From contig NZ_WJIC01000006.1 of NCBI RefSeq assembly GCF_009649815.1, positions 345,913-409,912 on the forward strand: DNA of 64,000 nucleotides, given 5' to 3'. Source of the stretch: Nocardia sp. SYP-A9097 (GTDB lineage Bacteria; Actinomycetota; Actinomycetes; Mycobacteriales; Mycobacteriaceae). Numbering within the stretch: position 1 is the stretch's first letter; each line of letters starts with the position of its first letter. Below the pieces are notes generated by a model. That model saw nothing but the letters and a program-made list of their open reading frames with translations, made no database searches and was not told the origin of the DNA. Positions 1 through 8,731 of this stretch are shown in pieces. A program made the position numbers and the translations under genes.

Positions 1-67
1 TCAGCACCATGACCGCGGCGCCGAGCGTCGCGAGAATCAGCCGTGATGTCGTCCCGATGGACCGCAC
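1..67 (-). CDS. possible N-terminus of an exported protein, cut by window edge
   Basis: Read from a GTG at 67 on the minus strand, the frame stays open to the window edge and encodes a basic start (RSIGTTSR) followed by a hydrophobic run (LILATLGAAVMVL), the look of a signal peptide or first membrane segment. No convincing SD precedes the GTG and only about 22 codons are visible, so neither family nor gene status can be settled. Confidence 0.3.
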   Translation of the reverse strand, partial: MRSIGTTSRLILATLGAAVMVL

Positions 68-144
68 ATCTCAGATGTACCCGAGTGCACCGGGCTGGTC
101 GCGTATCCGCGCGACTTCGCACCCCGGCGCGCCGGAGAAAAGAA

Positions 145-507
145 TTACAACCAGGCGTGTGCGAGCAGATCGTCCGCCGCGGTCTCGGTGAGCTGTGGCG
201 GGAACCGCATGGCCGCAATGGATTCGGGCCTTATCCCGTCATGTCCGATGAGCCAGGATCCGCCGCGCTCCTCGCATTCGGCGATCTTGGCGAAGGTGGT
301 GAGCAGAAATGTAATGGCGTCGCGCGCCTCCAGGGTGCGCGCCAGACGCTGGGATTCCCCTGGTCGGGATAGATCGAGCCACACCCCGGCTTGGCCGTCC
401 AGGCGCATGTCCACGATTTTTGTCGTGTCCACGAATGTGAATTTGCGTCGTTCCCACGGCGTTGTCGGCGTGAAGGACTGCTCTAGCACTTGGAGCAGGA
501 TCGTCAT
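145..507 (-). CDS. hypothetical protein, 120 aa
   Basis: The frame could open at 540, but the ATG at 507 has a GGGAGG SD about nine bases upstream and gives a product starting MTILLQVLEQSF. No membrane segment or signal peptide is visible. The sequence is mixed alpha/beta in composition with no motif I can name. It stands alone between the window edge and the divergent helicase gene. Function is unknown; the strong SD and actinobacterial codon use make it a credible gene. Confidence 0.6.
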   Translation of the reverse strand: MTILLQVLEQSFTPTTPWERRKFTFVDTTKIVDMRLDGQAGVWLDLSRPGESQRLARTLEARDAITFLLTTFAKIAECEERGGSWLIGHDGIRPESIAAMRFPPQLTETAADDLLAHAWL

Positions 508-815
508 CTTCACGGCCTCCCTCGGTCTCGAATGTGCCACGGCTCCGGATTGAGTCGCGGTGTTATCAGGATGCGCCCCGCCCGGCTGTCAATGCGCACT
601 CCGGCTTCACTGTCGATACGCACAGCCGACACCGCCGTATGCGGTGACCTGGGGTTATATCAGTATGTCTTGGTTCGTGGCAGAAATAAAGACCCGGTAG
701 GGGTCGTGATTCGCGGGATTACGGATCGAACCCTCGTGACCGGTTCGTCCGGCTTTCCCGACCGATGCGCGCATGGCAGCGCATGGGTGTCGGTGGCTGC
801 TGGTTGGATGGTCGG
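508..815. other. intergenic stretch between divergent genes
   Basis: About 300 bases separate the hypothetical gene on the minus strand from the helicase on the plus strand. The middle holds a modestly AT-richer patch (around 650-690, ggttatatcagtatg) that could contain divergent promoters. I could not assign -35/-10 pairs, and I see no RNA gene or strong repeat. Confidence 0.4.
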
Positions 816-3800
816 ATGCTGCACGGACTGTGGTCACCAGGATCGGGCTTGGTGCTCTGGCACGACCCGGCCGGTGGCGACGTCGATCCCGATGCGCTGC
901 CGGATCCACTGGGCAAGATCCTGCGCGCCGCGAAATTCCGGCATAGGGCGCAGGTGCTGGTGGCGGGCAGCTACGGTCCGGAGAAGGCGCAGGTCCGCGC
1001 GCACGCCCTGGCACCGGAGGCGGCGGCGCGGGTGCTCCTGCAAGATCTTCCGACCGGATTGGTCGCGGCGGATCTGCGCTATCTCGCACATGTCGCCCGC
1101 GGTATCGACCGCTGGGTGCGCGCGGGCCGGATCACCCCCGAAGTGCGCCGCGACGATGGTGAATGGTGGGTCCGCTGGCGGCTCGTCGGTGGGCAGCGCC
1201 AGCGCGCCTGGCTCGCCGAACTGGCCGTGGCCATGCCCGGCGCGCTCCAGGTCCCCGGCAGCCCCACCGAAATCCTGGACAATTTCACCGCCGAACTCAC
1301 CGACCCCATTACCCGGCAATACCTCATGCCCAGGCTGCCCGCGGATTTCGGTGGGATGGGCGTGCCCGCCGAGGCCGCGACCCCTCGATCGACCGTTCCC
1401 GAGGCGTGGCGTGAGCTACCCGACTCGGGCGCGCAGCCGGGTTTCACGGCTGCCGACGACAATGAGCACCCTGACCCGCGGTCGCATCCCATGCTGACGG
1501 CGTTGCTGGAAGCTGTTCCGCTGGATAGTGGTTCGCATCGGGTGGCGGCGGTATTGGAGGACTGGCGCACGAGTTTGACCGCGGGAGAACCGGAGCTGCT
1601 GCTGCGGCTGCTCGAGCCCGAGGCGGAGGATGCCGCCGAGGCGGGGGCGCTGTGGCGGTTGGAGGTCTGCCTGCGGGAGGAGGGCGAGGCTCCGCAGCCG
1701 GTATTGCTGCCGGGGGATCCGCACCTGGTGCGGCTGGCGGGGGAGAAGCTGGCGGCGGCCAAGCAGGCGTATCCGCGATTGCGGGACCTGCCGGGCGACG
1801 GGCGCAGTATGGACCTGTTCCTGCCCACCGAGGTGGTGCTGGATCTGGTCGCGCACGGCGCGAATGTGTTGCAGGCGGAGGGAATTCGACTACTGCTGCC
1901 GCGCTCCTGGCGGGTTGCCGCGCCCACCCTCCGGCTGCGGGTGCAGAGTCCGGCCGCCACCGAGAGCGCCGTCGGTTTGAACGGCCTCGTATCGTTCCGC
2001 TGGGAACTGGCGCTCGGTGACACCACGCTCTCGCCCGCCGAAATGGCGCGGCTGGTGCAGTCCAAATCGGATCTGGTGCAGTTGCGCGGGGAATGGGTGC
2101 AGGCCGATCGCCGCATGCTCGTGGCGGCGGCGGACTATGTCTCGGGCCGTACCGATGCCACCGAGACCACCGCGGGTGCGCTCTTCGCCGAACTGGCCGC
2201 GCATCCGGCGATCGGGGTGCCGATCGAACCGGTCTCCGCGACCGGTTGGGCCGCACAGCTTTTCGATGCCGAACGAGCCGATGAACCGGTCCCGGATCCG
2301 ATCGGCCTGAAGGCGCAGCTGCGCCCGTATCAGCAGCGCGGTCTGGCCTGGCTCGCCACCATGAGCCGCCTCGGCTGCGGCGCGATCCTGGCCGACGATA
2401 TGGGTCTCGGCAAGACCGTGCAGGTGCTCGCGTTGCTCGTACATGAGCGCGAAACATTGCCCGCCGCAGCGACTTCCGAAGCTGTCGCGGTCGCGGGGCG
2501 ATCCGTCGGCCCCACCCTGCTCGTCTGCCCCATGTCCGTGGTCGGCAATTGGCAGCGGGAGGCGGAGCGGTTCGCACCGGATCTGCGGGTGCTGGTGCAT
2601 CACGGGGCCGGGCGGCGATCCGGGGCGGAATTCGATGCGGCGGTGGCGGATTCGGATCTGGTGGTGACCACGTACGCGCTGCTGGCGCGCGATGTGGAGG
2701 AGTTGAAGCGGCAGGGGTGGCAGCGGACGGTGCTCGATGAGGCGCAGCACATCAAGAATGCCGGGACCAGGCAGGCGCGGGCGGCGCGGCTGGTGCCCGC
2801 GCGACATCGGCTGGCGCTCACCGGAACTCCGGTGGAGAACCGTCTCGAAGAACTGCGCTCGATCATGGATTTCGTGAATCCGAAACTGCTGGGCAAGCCC
2901 GCCGAATTCCATGCCCGGTTCGCGGTGCCGATCGAGCGGGAGCGCGATGAGAACGCTGTCACCCGCCTACGCGCGCTCACTTCACCTTTCGTCTTGCGGC
3001 GGGTGAAGACCGATCCGGCGGTCATCTCCGATCTGCCGGACAAGATCGAGATCACCATGCGCGCCAATCTCACCGTGGAGCAGGCCGCGCTGTATCAGGC
3101 GGTGCTCGACGATATGTCCGCAAAGCTGAAGGCCGCCAAGGGAATGGAGCGCAAGGGTGCGGTGCTGGCCGCGCTGACCCGGCTCAAACAGGTGTGCAAT
3201 CACCCGGCGCACTATCTGCGCGACGGCTCCGCGGTACTGCGGCGCGGGCATCATCGCTCCGGGAAACTCGCACTGGTGGAGGACATTCTGGAGTCCGTCA
3301 TCGCCGATGGGGAGAAGGCGCTGCTGTTCACCCAGTTCGCCGAATTCGGTGATCTGGTCGGCCCGTACCTGTCCGAACGCTTCGGCGCCGAGGTCCCGTT
3401 CCTGTACGGCGGGGTGAGTAAACAGCGCCGCGACGATATGGTCACCCGCTTCCAGGAGGACCCGGACGGGCCGCCGATCATGCTGCTGTCCTTGAAAGCC
3501 GGCGGCACCGGCCTCAACCTGACCGCCGCCAATCACGTTGTGCACCTGGATCGCTGGTGGAATCCGGCGGTGGAGAACCAGGCCACCGACCGCGCCTTCC
3601 GCATCGGCCAGCGCAAGGATGTGCAGGTGCGCAAACTGGTCTGCGTCGACACCATCGAGGAGCGAGTGGACGATATGTTGCGCGGCAAGGCCCAGCTCGC
3701 CGACCTCACCGTCGGCGCCGGCGAGAAGTGGATCACCGAACTCGGCGATGACGAACTACGCGCACTGTTCGCGCTCGGTGCCGAGGCGGTGGGCGAGTGA
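816..3800 (+). CDS. SNF2/DEAD-like helicase (HelZ-type)
   Basis: Superfamily 2 SNF2-type DNA translocase, about 994 aa, the size of mycobacterial HelZ-like proteins. Visible motifs: Walker A (DDMGLGKTVQ, near residue 525), Walker B as DEAQ (LDEAQHIKNA, near 640), TGTPVENRLEELRSIMDF, and C-terminal helicase motifs GGTGLNL and DRAFRIGQR (near 925). The N-terminal half is the less conserved accessory region typical of this family. The frame is open from 765, but the ATG at 816 gives the start MLHGLW, which resembles homologues as I recall them, so it is preferred. The stop overlaps the start of the SWIM gene by four bases, implying translational coupling. Likely a cytoplasmic DNA remodeller in repair or nucleoid transactions; substrate unknown. 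Confidence 0.9.
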   Translation: MLHGLWSPGSGLVLWHDPAGGDVDPDALPDPLGKILRAAKFRHRAQVLVAGSYGPEKAQVRAHALAPEAAARVLLQDLPTGLVAADLRYLAHVARGIDRWVRAGRITPEVRRDDGEWWVRWRLVGGQRQRAWLAELAVAMPGALQVPGSPTEILDNFTAELTDPITRQYLMPRLPADFGGMGVPAEAATPRSTVPEAWRELPDSGAQPGFTAADDNEHPDPRSHPMLTALLEAVPLDSGSHRVAAVLEDWRTSLTAGEPELLLRLLEPEAEDAAEAGALWRLEVCLREEGEAPQPVLLPGDPHLVRLAGEKLAAAKQAYPRLRDLPGDGRSMDLFLPTEVVLDLVAHGANVLQAEGIRLLLPRSWRVAAPTLRLRVQSPAATESAVGLNGLVSFRWELALGDTTLSPAEMARLVQSKSDLVQLRGEWVQADRRMLVAAADYVSGRTDATETTAGALFAELAAHPAIGVPIEPVSATGWAAQLFDAERADEPVPDPIGLKAQLRPYQQRGLAWLATMSRLGCGAILADDMGLGKTVQVLALLVHERETLPAAATSEAVAVAGRSVGPTLLVCPMSVVGNWQREAERFAPDLRVLVHHGAGRRSGAEFDAAVADSDLVVTTYALLARDVEELKRQGWQRTVLDEAQHIKNAGTRQARAARLVPARHRLALTGTPVENRLEELRSIMDFVNPKLLGKPAEFHARFAVPIERERDENAVTRLRALTSPFVLRRVKTDPAVISDLPDKIEITMRANLTVEQAALYQAVLDDMSAKLKAAKGMERKGAVLAALTRLKQVCNHPAHYLRDGSAVLRRGHHRSGKLALVEDILESVIADGEKALLFTQFAEFGDLVGPYLSERFGAEVPFLYGGVSKQRRDDMVTRFQEDPDGPPIMLLSLKAGGTGLNLTAANHVVHLDRWWNPAVENQATDRAFRIGQRKDVQVRKLVCVDTIEERVDDMLRGKAQLADLTVGAGEKWITELGDDELRALFALGAEAVGE

Positions 3801-4567
3801 ACACCTATATCGACTTCAGCGAGTTCGGGCCGCGTCGCGCGGTCAGCGGCGGGGTGTCTCCGCGTAGTCGCAAGGGTGCGGCGTTCGCTCGGACCTGGTG
3901 GGGGCGGTCATTTCTCGAATCCGTGGAGAATGTCGCGGATCCCGGCCGTCTCACTCGCGGCCGGTCGTATGCCCGCACCGGGCAGGTCATCAGCTATCAC
4001 CTGGAGCCGGGCGCGGTCGCCGCCGAGGTGCAGGGCAGTCAGCCGCGGCCGTTCATCTCGGTGCTCACCCTGCGCCAGCTCCGTGACGACCGCCTGGCGG
4101 AACTGGTCGACCTGGTGCGCGCCACACCCGGCATGCTCGGTGAGATCGCCTCGGGTGCGTTGCCCAAAACCCTTGGGCCACTGCTACTTCCGAGTACAGC
4201 CTCGGAACTCGACTTCTCCTGTACCTGTCCTGATTCCGGCTGGCCGTGCAAGCATGTGGCGGCCATCTGCTACGTGATCGCCGAACGCCTGGACGAGCAG
4301 CCGAAAGATCTGCTGACCCTGCGAGGCGTGGAGTTGGACGCGCTCATCGGCAGTGTCCAACGCGAAAGCGCGCCACTGGATTCCGCCGATCTGTACGGCG
4401 ACGGAATCGAGCTCCCCGCACTGCCCAAACCGGAATTCCACCCTGCCCCGGAGGATTTGGACGCGGTCCTGCTCCGCCGAGTGCTCCGGATGACCGCCGA
4501 GGACGAGCGCACAGCCGAGACCGGATACCGCCACCTGCGCGCGCTCTACGCCGCACTGGAGGGCTGA
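3797..4567 (+). CDS. SWIM zinc-finger family protein
   Basis: 256-aa protein whose GTG start overlaps the helicase stop (GTGA). It contains a SWIM zinc-binding signature, CxC followed by CxH (CTCPDSGWPCKHVAA, about residues 141-154). The N-terminal part carries FARTWWG and SYARTGQV, which recur in SWIM proteins encoded beside SNF2 helicases. No signal peptide or membrane segment. SWIM domains bind nucleic acid or protein; the coupling suggests this is a partner or loading subunit of the upstream helicase. That partnership is inferred from gene order only. Confidence 0.85.
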   Translation: MNTYIDFSEFGPRRAVSGGVSPRSRKGAAFARTWWGRSFLESVENVADPGRLTRGRSYARTGQVISYHLEPGAVAAEVQGSQPRPFISVLTLRQLRDDRLAELVDLVRATPGMLGEIASGALPKTLGPLLLPSTASELDFSCTCPDSGWPCKHVAAICYVIAERLDEQPKDLLTLRGVELDALIGSVQRESAPLDSADLYGDGIELPALPKPEFHPAPEDLDAVLLRRVLRMTAEDERTAETGYRHLRALYAALEG

Positions 4568-4600
4568 ATCCCCTCGCCATCTCTCGTCAACTCACACCAT

Positions 4601-4699
4601 CCCCCGTCATCCCGGCGCGTTTTTGGCCGGGATCCACCAAGACGAGTTGGGCTGTTGCGGATGTGGATCCCGGCCAGAAGCATGCCGGGATGACGGGGG
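4601..4699. repeat. palindromic repeat, copy 1 (intergenic)
   Basis: Two 37-nt arms at 4601-4637 and 4663-4699 are reverse complements except for an 8-nt internal block: 16 matching bases (ending in the CCGTCATCCCGGC core), the mismatched block, then 13 matching bases (GGCCGGGATCCAC). A 25-nt centre separates them. It lies between the convergent SWIM and BVMO genes, so it may act as a bidirectional terminator or be a REP/MITE-like mobile palindrome. A close relative lies in icmF at 14716-14794. Confidence 0.85.
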
Positions 4700-4719
4700 C
4701 TGTGGTGTGGTGACGGGGG

Positions 4720-6255
4720 CTAGTGGGCTGCGGCTCTGCTGGTGGTGGGCGCGGTGCTGCGGCTTCGGCCGAGGGTGTCGAAGGTGTAGTCGTCGAGGTT
4801 GAAATGGGCTGCGCGCCAGAAACCTTCGGGGGTGCTCATGGCGCGGAGGGGGACGTCGCCGTTCTTGTCGAAGTAGTAGCTGTTGGCCAGGGCGCAGGAG
4901 TCCTGCCAGAAGACCTGTGTGCCACGGCGGTTCAGCATTTCCTGGAAGAAGCGGTCGTTCGCCTCCGGGGTGACTTCGATCTTGGTGGCGTGCTTGCGGC
5001 GGGCTTCACGTAGCAGGCGCAGGATGTGCCGGGTCTGCATTTCTATGAGCGCGAAGTACGAGGAGCCGTTGTAGCCGTAGGGGCCGATGATGCTGAAGAA
5101 GTTGGGGAAGCCCGGGACGCTGACGCCCTCGTAGGCTTGCAGCCGGTGGGTGTCCCACCAGTCCTCCAGGCGGACACCATCGATGCCGTGCAGGTCGAAG
5201 GTCGGCATATTGCCTGATTCCATGACCTTGAACCCGGTGGCCATGATCAACACATCGATCTGATGATGTGTGCCCGCGGTATGCACGCCGGTGGCGGTGA
5301 TCTCGCTGATCGGGTCGGTATCCAGGCGCACATTCGCGCGATTGAACGTCTTCAGATAGTCATTGGAGAACGACGGCCGTTTACAGCCGAGCGCGTACTT
5401 CGGCGTGAGCTTTTCGCGTACCTCCGGATCCCGCACCTGGGCTTTCAGATGCGCCAGCCCGGAGCGTTCACCCAGTTTGGCCATGGGCAGCACCCGGTAA
5501 TAGTGCGCGGCCAGCGGGAAGGTGAGTTCGACGAATGCCTGGCTGAGCCAGCGGGTCAGCAGGGTGCCGCCGGGTAGTCCCAGCAGCCGATGCACCATCG
5601 GCGGTAGCGCGGTATCCGGGCGCGGCAGGCACCAGATCGGCGTGCGCTGGAAGACGACGAGTTCCGCCACATCGGGTGCGATCTCCGGAATCACCTGAAC
5701 CGCGGAGGCCCCGGTACCGATGATCCCCACCCGCTTACCGCGCAGATCCTGGTCATGATCCCAGCGCGCGGTGTGCATGGTGACACCGGTGAATCGTTCC
5801 GCTCCAGCGATTTCCGGCGCCTTGGGCCGGGTCAGTACCCCGGTCGCCGCGATCACGTACCGGGCCGTGAGCTCTTCATCGTCGCCGGTGCGCAGTCGCC
5901 ACAGATGCAGTGTCTCGTCGAAGTCGGCGCGGGTAATGGTGGTGGAGAACCGAATTCGCGGCCGCAGCCCGTACTTGTGGACGCAGTGCTCGGCGTACGC
6001 CTTCAATTCCCGTCCGGGTGCGTACACCCGGGACCAGGTGCGCTGCTGTTCGAACGAGTACTGGTAGCTGAACGACGGAATATCCACGGCGATACCGGGA
6101 TAGGTGTTCCAATGCCAGGTGCCACCCACCCCGTCGGCATCGTCGATCATGAGGAAATCGTCGAAGCCGGCCTCGCGCAATGCGATTGCCGTCCCGATAC
6201 CGGAGAATCCGGCTCCGACGATAATGATCTCGTGATCCACCACGGTGCTGTTCAC
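4720..6255 (-). CDS. flavin-containing (Baeyer-Villiger type) monooxygenase
   Basis: 511-aa FAD/NADPH monooxygenase. An N-terminal FAD Rossmann motif (IIVGAGFSGIG, residues 11-21), the type I BVMO fingerprint FxGxxxHxxxW (FTGVTMHTARW, 155-165) and a second, NADPH-binding motif (GIIGTGASA, 177-185) are all present. Such enzymes insert oxygen next to a carbonyl or oxidise heteroatoms, using NADPH and O2. The GTG at 6255 was chosen because GGAGGAC lies seven bases upstream and its GTGA overlaps the stop of the preceding half-monooxygenase gene; longer readings start in non-conserved sequence. Last gene of a four-gene minus-strand operon. Substrate unknown; a lipid, ketone or steroid is typical in this lineage. 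Confidence 0.88.
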   Translation of the reverse strand: MNSTVVDHEIIIVGAGFSGIGTAIALREAGFDDFLMIDDADGVGGTWHWNTYPGIAVDIPSFSYQYSFEQQRTWSRVYAPGRELKAYAEHCVHKYGLRPRIRFSTTITRADFDETLHLWRLRTGDDEELTARYVIAATGVLTRPKAPEIAGAERFTGVTMHTARWDHDQDLRGKRVGIIGTGASAVQVIPEIAPDVAELVVFQRTPIWCLPRPDTALPPMVHRLLGLPGGTLLTRWLSQAFVELTFPLAAHYYRVLPMAKLGERSGLAHLKAQVRDPEVREKLTPKYALGCKRPSFSNDYLKTFNRANVRLDTDPISEITATGVHTAGTHHQIDVLIMATGFKVMESGNMPTFDLHGIDGVRLEDWWDTHRLQAYEGVSVPGFPNFFSIIGPYGYNGSSYFALIEMQTRHILRLLREARRKHATKIEVTPEANDRFFQEMLNRRGTQVFWQDSCALANSYYFDKNGDVPLRAMSTPEGFWRAAHFNLDDYTFDTLGRSRSTAPTTSRAAAH

Positions 6256-6851
6256 GATCTGTCCTCCGCGTAGATGATGCAGTCCACCCGATGTTCGACG
6301 CCGTCCACGGTACGAATACCGAGCGGCGCGACCCGGGCAATCGGCCAGGTGACGAGCTTGCAATTGGGCCGGGTCAGCGCCCGGTAGTAGCCGCTGTGCA
6401 GGCGGACACCGATGGCGGTGTCGGGTGTGAGTTGCCGGCGCATCCAGGAATCACGCACGGACACACGCAGATTCGCGGTGGCGGCCAGGCGGAGCATCGC
6501 CGCGGGGATTCCGAGCGTGATTCGGGATGCCAGGCCGCGCCGCGGTGACTCCGGCCCGGTTTCCCCGGGTAGCGGTGGTGCGCTGTCGCTGGGGAGCAGG
6601 CCGAGCAGATCGTCCGGCAGTTCGCGCAGCAGGCGGCCCGGAATCGGTGGTGTGGGCAGAATCCAGATCGGATCATGCTGGAAGACGGTGACTCTGCGCG
6701 CCTGTGCGGTGACGCCGGGCAGCACCCGCGCGATGGCCGCGCCGCCGCCGATCACAGCCGCGTGCCGACCTCGAAGCTCGAGTTGATTTCGCCAGTGCTC
6801 GCAGTGGATCTGTGGCCCGCTGTAACCGGCAGCGCTCGCAACGGCATTCAT
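6252..6851 (-). CDS. half-length monooxygenase-like protein (NADPH-domain only)
   Basis: 199-aa protein resembling only the second half of a BVMO. It begins near a version of the fingerprint (YSGPQIHCEHW, residues 10-20, GxxxHxxxW kept) followed by a Rossmann-like IGGGAAIAR (about 34-42) and a segment similar to residues 190-400 of the downstream enzyme (VTVFQHDPIWILP against VVFQRTPIWCLP). The N-terminal FAD domain is absent. It is coupled on both sides: its ATG overlaps the diiron gene stop (ATGA) and its stop overlaps the BVMO start (GTGA). That argues for a maintained gene rather than debris, perhaps a non-catalytic partner of the full enzyme. Function is inferred, not known. Confidence 0.75.
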   Translation of the reverse strand: MNAVASAAGYSGPQIHCEHWRNQLELRGRHAAVIGGGAAIARVLPGVTAQARRVTVFQHDPIWILPTPPIPGRLLRELPDDLLGLLPSDSAPPLPGETGPESPRRGLASRITLGIPAAMLRLAATANLRVSVRDSWMRRQLTPDTAIGVRLHSGYYRALTRPNCKLVTWPIARVAPLGIRTVDGVEHRVDCIIYAEDRS

Positions 6852-7771
6852 TTCGCGACCGGATCGTAGGTGAGCCCCTGCGACCAGGTCGGCGGCTTGC
6901 CGAGCACCCGCACCGGGAAGTAGTCGATGGCCTTGTTCAGCACATCATTGATGCCCTGAATCGGCTGCCACCGATTGATCGTGGCGATACCGTGCGTGCG
7001 CACCACATGGAACAGCGGCAGCCGTTTGATACTCGGCGCGCGGTCGCCCGCTTTCTCATAGCGCCGCACCGCATTCCACAGTTTCTCCTCATCGAGGCCC
7101 ATGGCCATGATGTTCGTGGACATGCGCGACAGCAGCGGCGTGTACAGCAGTGCCCCGAGGAGCAGTGACGGCCGCAGTGCGAAACCCGCTGTCTCGATGG
7201 CGATTCGCCGCATCGGCCCCGCGCCGAGCTGTTCGAGCACCTGGAATCCGACGGCCAGATGCCGGGATTCATCGCTGTTGATATGCCGGAATACCTGATG
7301 GCACAGCGGATCCCGCACCTCATCGAGCAGGAATTTGACCAGCGCCCCATCCAGTGCGCACTCCAGTGACGGAATCACGGTGCCCAGTACCGGCAGGGTG
7401 AGATCGTCCCCGTATCGATCCACCCATTGGATGACCATGCGAATGTTCTTGTTGGGCACCGGCATCCGATCGCCGGTCAACATGCCCCAGCGCCGCATGA
7501 GCGCGAGCTCGGCATTGGCGTGCTTCTGCTCCTCGGCGTGGAAGTACCGGTAGATCTCCTTGAGCGGCCCCTCGGGCGCGCGTTTGGTGAGTGCCGCGAA
7601 GCCGCGCGCCCCTACATGTTCTATCCACACGAGATCGGCCATGAAGGCCGCGAGTCCTGGCCGCTGCTCCGCGGTGATGAGCTCGGCTCCCGGTGCGTCC
7701 CAGTCGATATCGACCAGCGCCCACTGTTTGTCCTGGATCACCGTGAGCATGTCGGAATACGCGAACGCCAT
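6848..7771 (-). CDS. ferritin-like diiron protein
   Basis: 307-aa, largely alpha-helical protein with a full diiron carboxylate ligand set: E51 (WIEHVG), E81xxH84 (EEQKH), E137 (SLECAL) and E168xxH171 (DESRH). This is the ExxH pattern of ferritin-like oxidases and oxygenases. No signal peptide. The gene follows the SDR by 28 bases and overlaps the half-monooxygenase start, so it belongs to the same transcript. Likely an O2-activating hydroxylase, desaturase or amine oxidase acting with the SDR and BVMO on one substrate; the reaction cannot be told from sequence. Confidence 0.8.
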   Translation of the reverse strand: MAFAYSDMLTVIQDKQWALVDIDWDAPGAELITAEQRPGLAAFMADLVWIEHVGARGFAALTKRAPEGPLKEIYRYFHAEEQKHANAELALMRRWGMLTGDRMPVPNKNIRMVIQWVDRYGDDLTLPVLGTVIPSLECALDGALVKFLLDEVRDPLCHQVFRHINSDESRHLAVGFQVLEQLGAGPMRRIAIETAGFALRPSLLLGALLYTPLLSRMSTNIMAMGLDEEKLWNAVRRYEKAGDRAPSIKRLPLFHVVRTHGIATINRWQPIQGINDVLNKAIDYFPVRVLGKPPTWSQGLTYDPVAK

Positions 7772-7799
7772 TGTTCACTCCTTCTCGTGAATGGCCGAA

Positions 7800-8636
7800 C
7801 TACCGCACCAGCCGCTCCAGCAGTCCGGCGGCGCGGGTATAGGGTTCGGGCAGTAGCCGTTTGGACTGCCAGATGAGCTTGGCCTCGATTTGCGGGACCA
7901 CGTAGAGCTGGCCACGGTCCACGGCGTCGAGGGTGGTGCGGGCAATGGCGGCGGGAGGGCGGCCGGTCCAGCGCAGCAGCCGGTCACCCCACTCCGAGAC
8001 GGTTTCGTCGCCGATCGAAACACCCTGCAGGATATTGGTTTTCACGGCGGTGGGGCAGAGCGCGGTAACGCTGACGCCGGTGCCGGAGAGCTCCGCGGCG
8101 AGGGTCTCCGACAGGGCGAGTACGCCCGCCTTGCTGACGTTGTAGGCGGCCATGCGCGGTGCGGCACCGAAGGCCGCCGCGGAGGCCACATTCACAATCG
8201 CGCCGTGTCCGGTGGCGCGCAGCCGGGGTGCGAAGACATGGCAGCCGTGGATGACGCCCCACAGATTGATATCGAGGACCTGATGCCATTCGTCAAGGGG
8301 TGTATCCCCGACCACCGCACCACCACGGCCGATTCCGGCATTATTGACCACCACATCGGCGGTTTTGCCGAACCATTCCTCGGCGGTATTCGCGAGCGCC
8401 TCGACCTGTTCGATCCGGCGCACATCGCAGACCGTGTCGAAGGCTTTTCCGCCTGTGGCGGCGACCAATTCGACGGTTTCCCGGGCGCGGCCGGCATCGA
8501 TATCGGAGCAGATCACCCGCCCGCCGCGCCGGCCGAGTTCGATGGCGAAGGCGCGGCCGATTCCGCTGCCCGCACCGGTCACCACCGCATCCGCCTGCCG
8601 AGTGCGGCGGGAACCGCCGAATGGATTGAGTCGCAT
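7800..8636 (-). CDS. short-chain dehydrogenase/reductase
   Basis: 278-aa classical SDR: cofactor motif TGAGSGIG near the N-terminus, NNAG, and the catalytic Ser-Tyr-Lys region (VASAAAF, YNVSK). The ATG at 8636 has GGGAG about seven bases upstream; the longer frame to 8756 runs into the regulator's promoter and is rejected. It is the first gene of the operon SDR-diiron-half BVMO-BVMO. It probably oxidises an alcohol to the ketone that the BVMO then attacks. D20-like acidic residues after the Rossmann strand (SDID) suggest NAD preference. Regulation by the divergent TetR protein is likely. Confidence 0.88.
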   Translation of the reverse strand: MRLNPFGGSRRTRQADAVVTGAGSGIGRAFAIELGRRGGRVICSDIDAGRARETVELVAATGGKAFDTVCDVRRIEQVEALANTAEEWFGKTADVVVNNAGIGRGGAVVGDTPLDEWHQVLDINLWGVIHGCHVFAPRLRATGHGAIVNVASAAAFGAAPRMAAYNVSKAGVLALSETLAAELSGTGVSVTALCPTAVKTNILQGVSIGDETVSEWGDRLLRWTGRPPAAIARTTLDAVDRGQLYVVPQIEAKLIWQSKRLLPEPYTRAAGLLERLVR

Positions 8637-8672
8637 GGGAACTCCCGGAGCTGTCTGGTCCGGTGCGGCAAC

Positions 8673-8690
8673 TGGTGGCATCTGCCACCA
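8673..8690. promoter_or_regulatory. 18-bp perfect palindrome, probable TetR operator
   Basis: TGGTGGCA-TC-TGCCACCA lies in the 95-bp gap between the divergent SDR operon and the tetR-family gene. Eight-base arms with a two-base centre are the usual shape of a TetR-family operator. Its place would let one bound regulator control both directions. Confidence 0.65.
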
Positions 8691-8731
8691 TTGGCCGCGC
8701 CTGCCCCCAATTAGGCGCTCGATAGGGCAAA

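Noticed and set aside
1444..2577. Arg/Pro-rich 377-codon minus-strand frame opposite the helicase
   Set aside because: Antisense to SNF2 motifs and extreme in composition.
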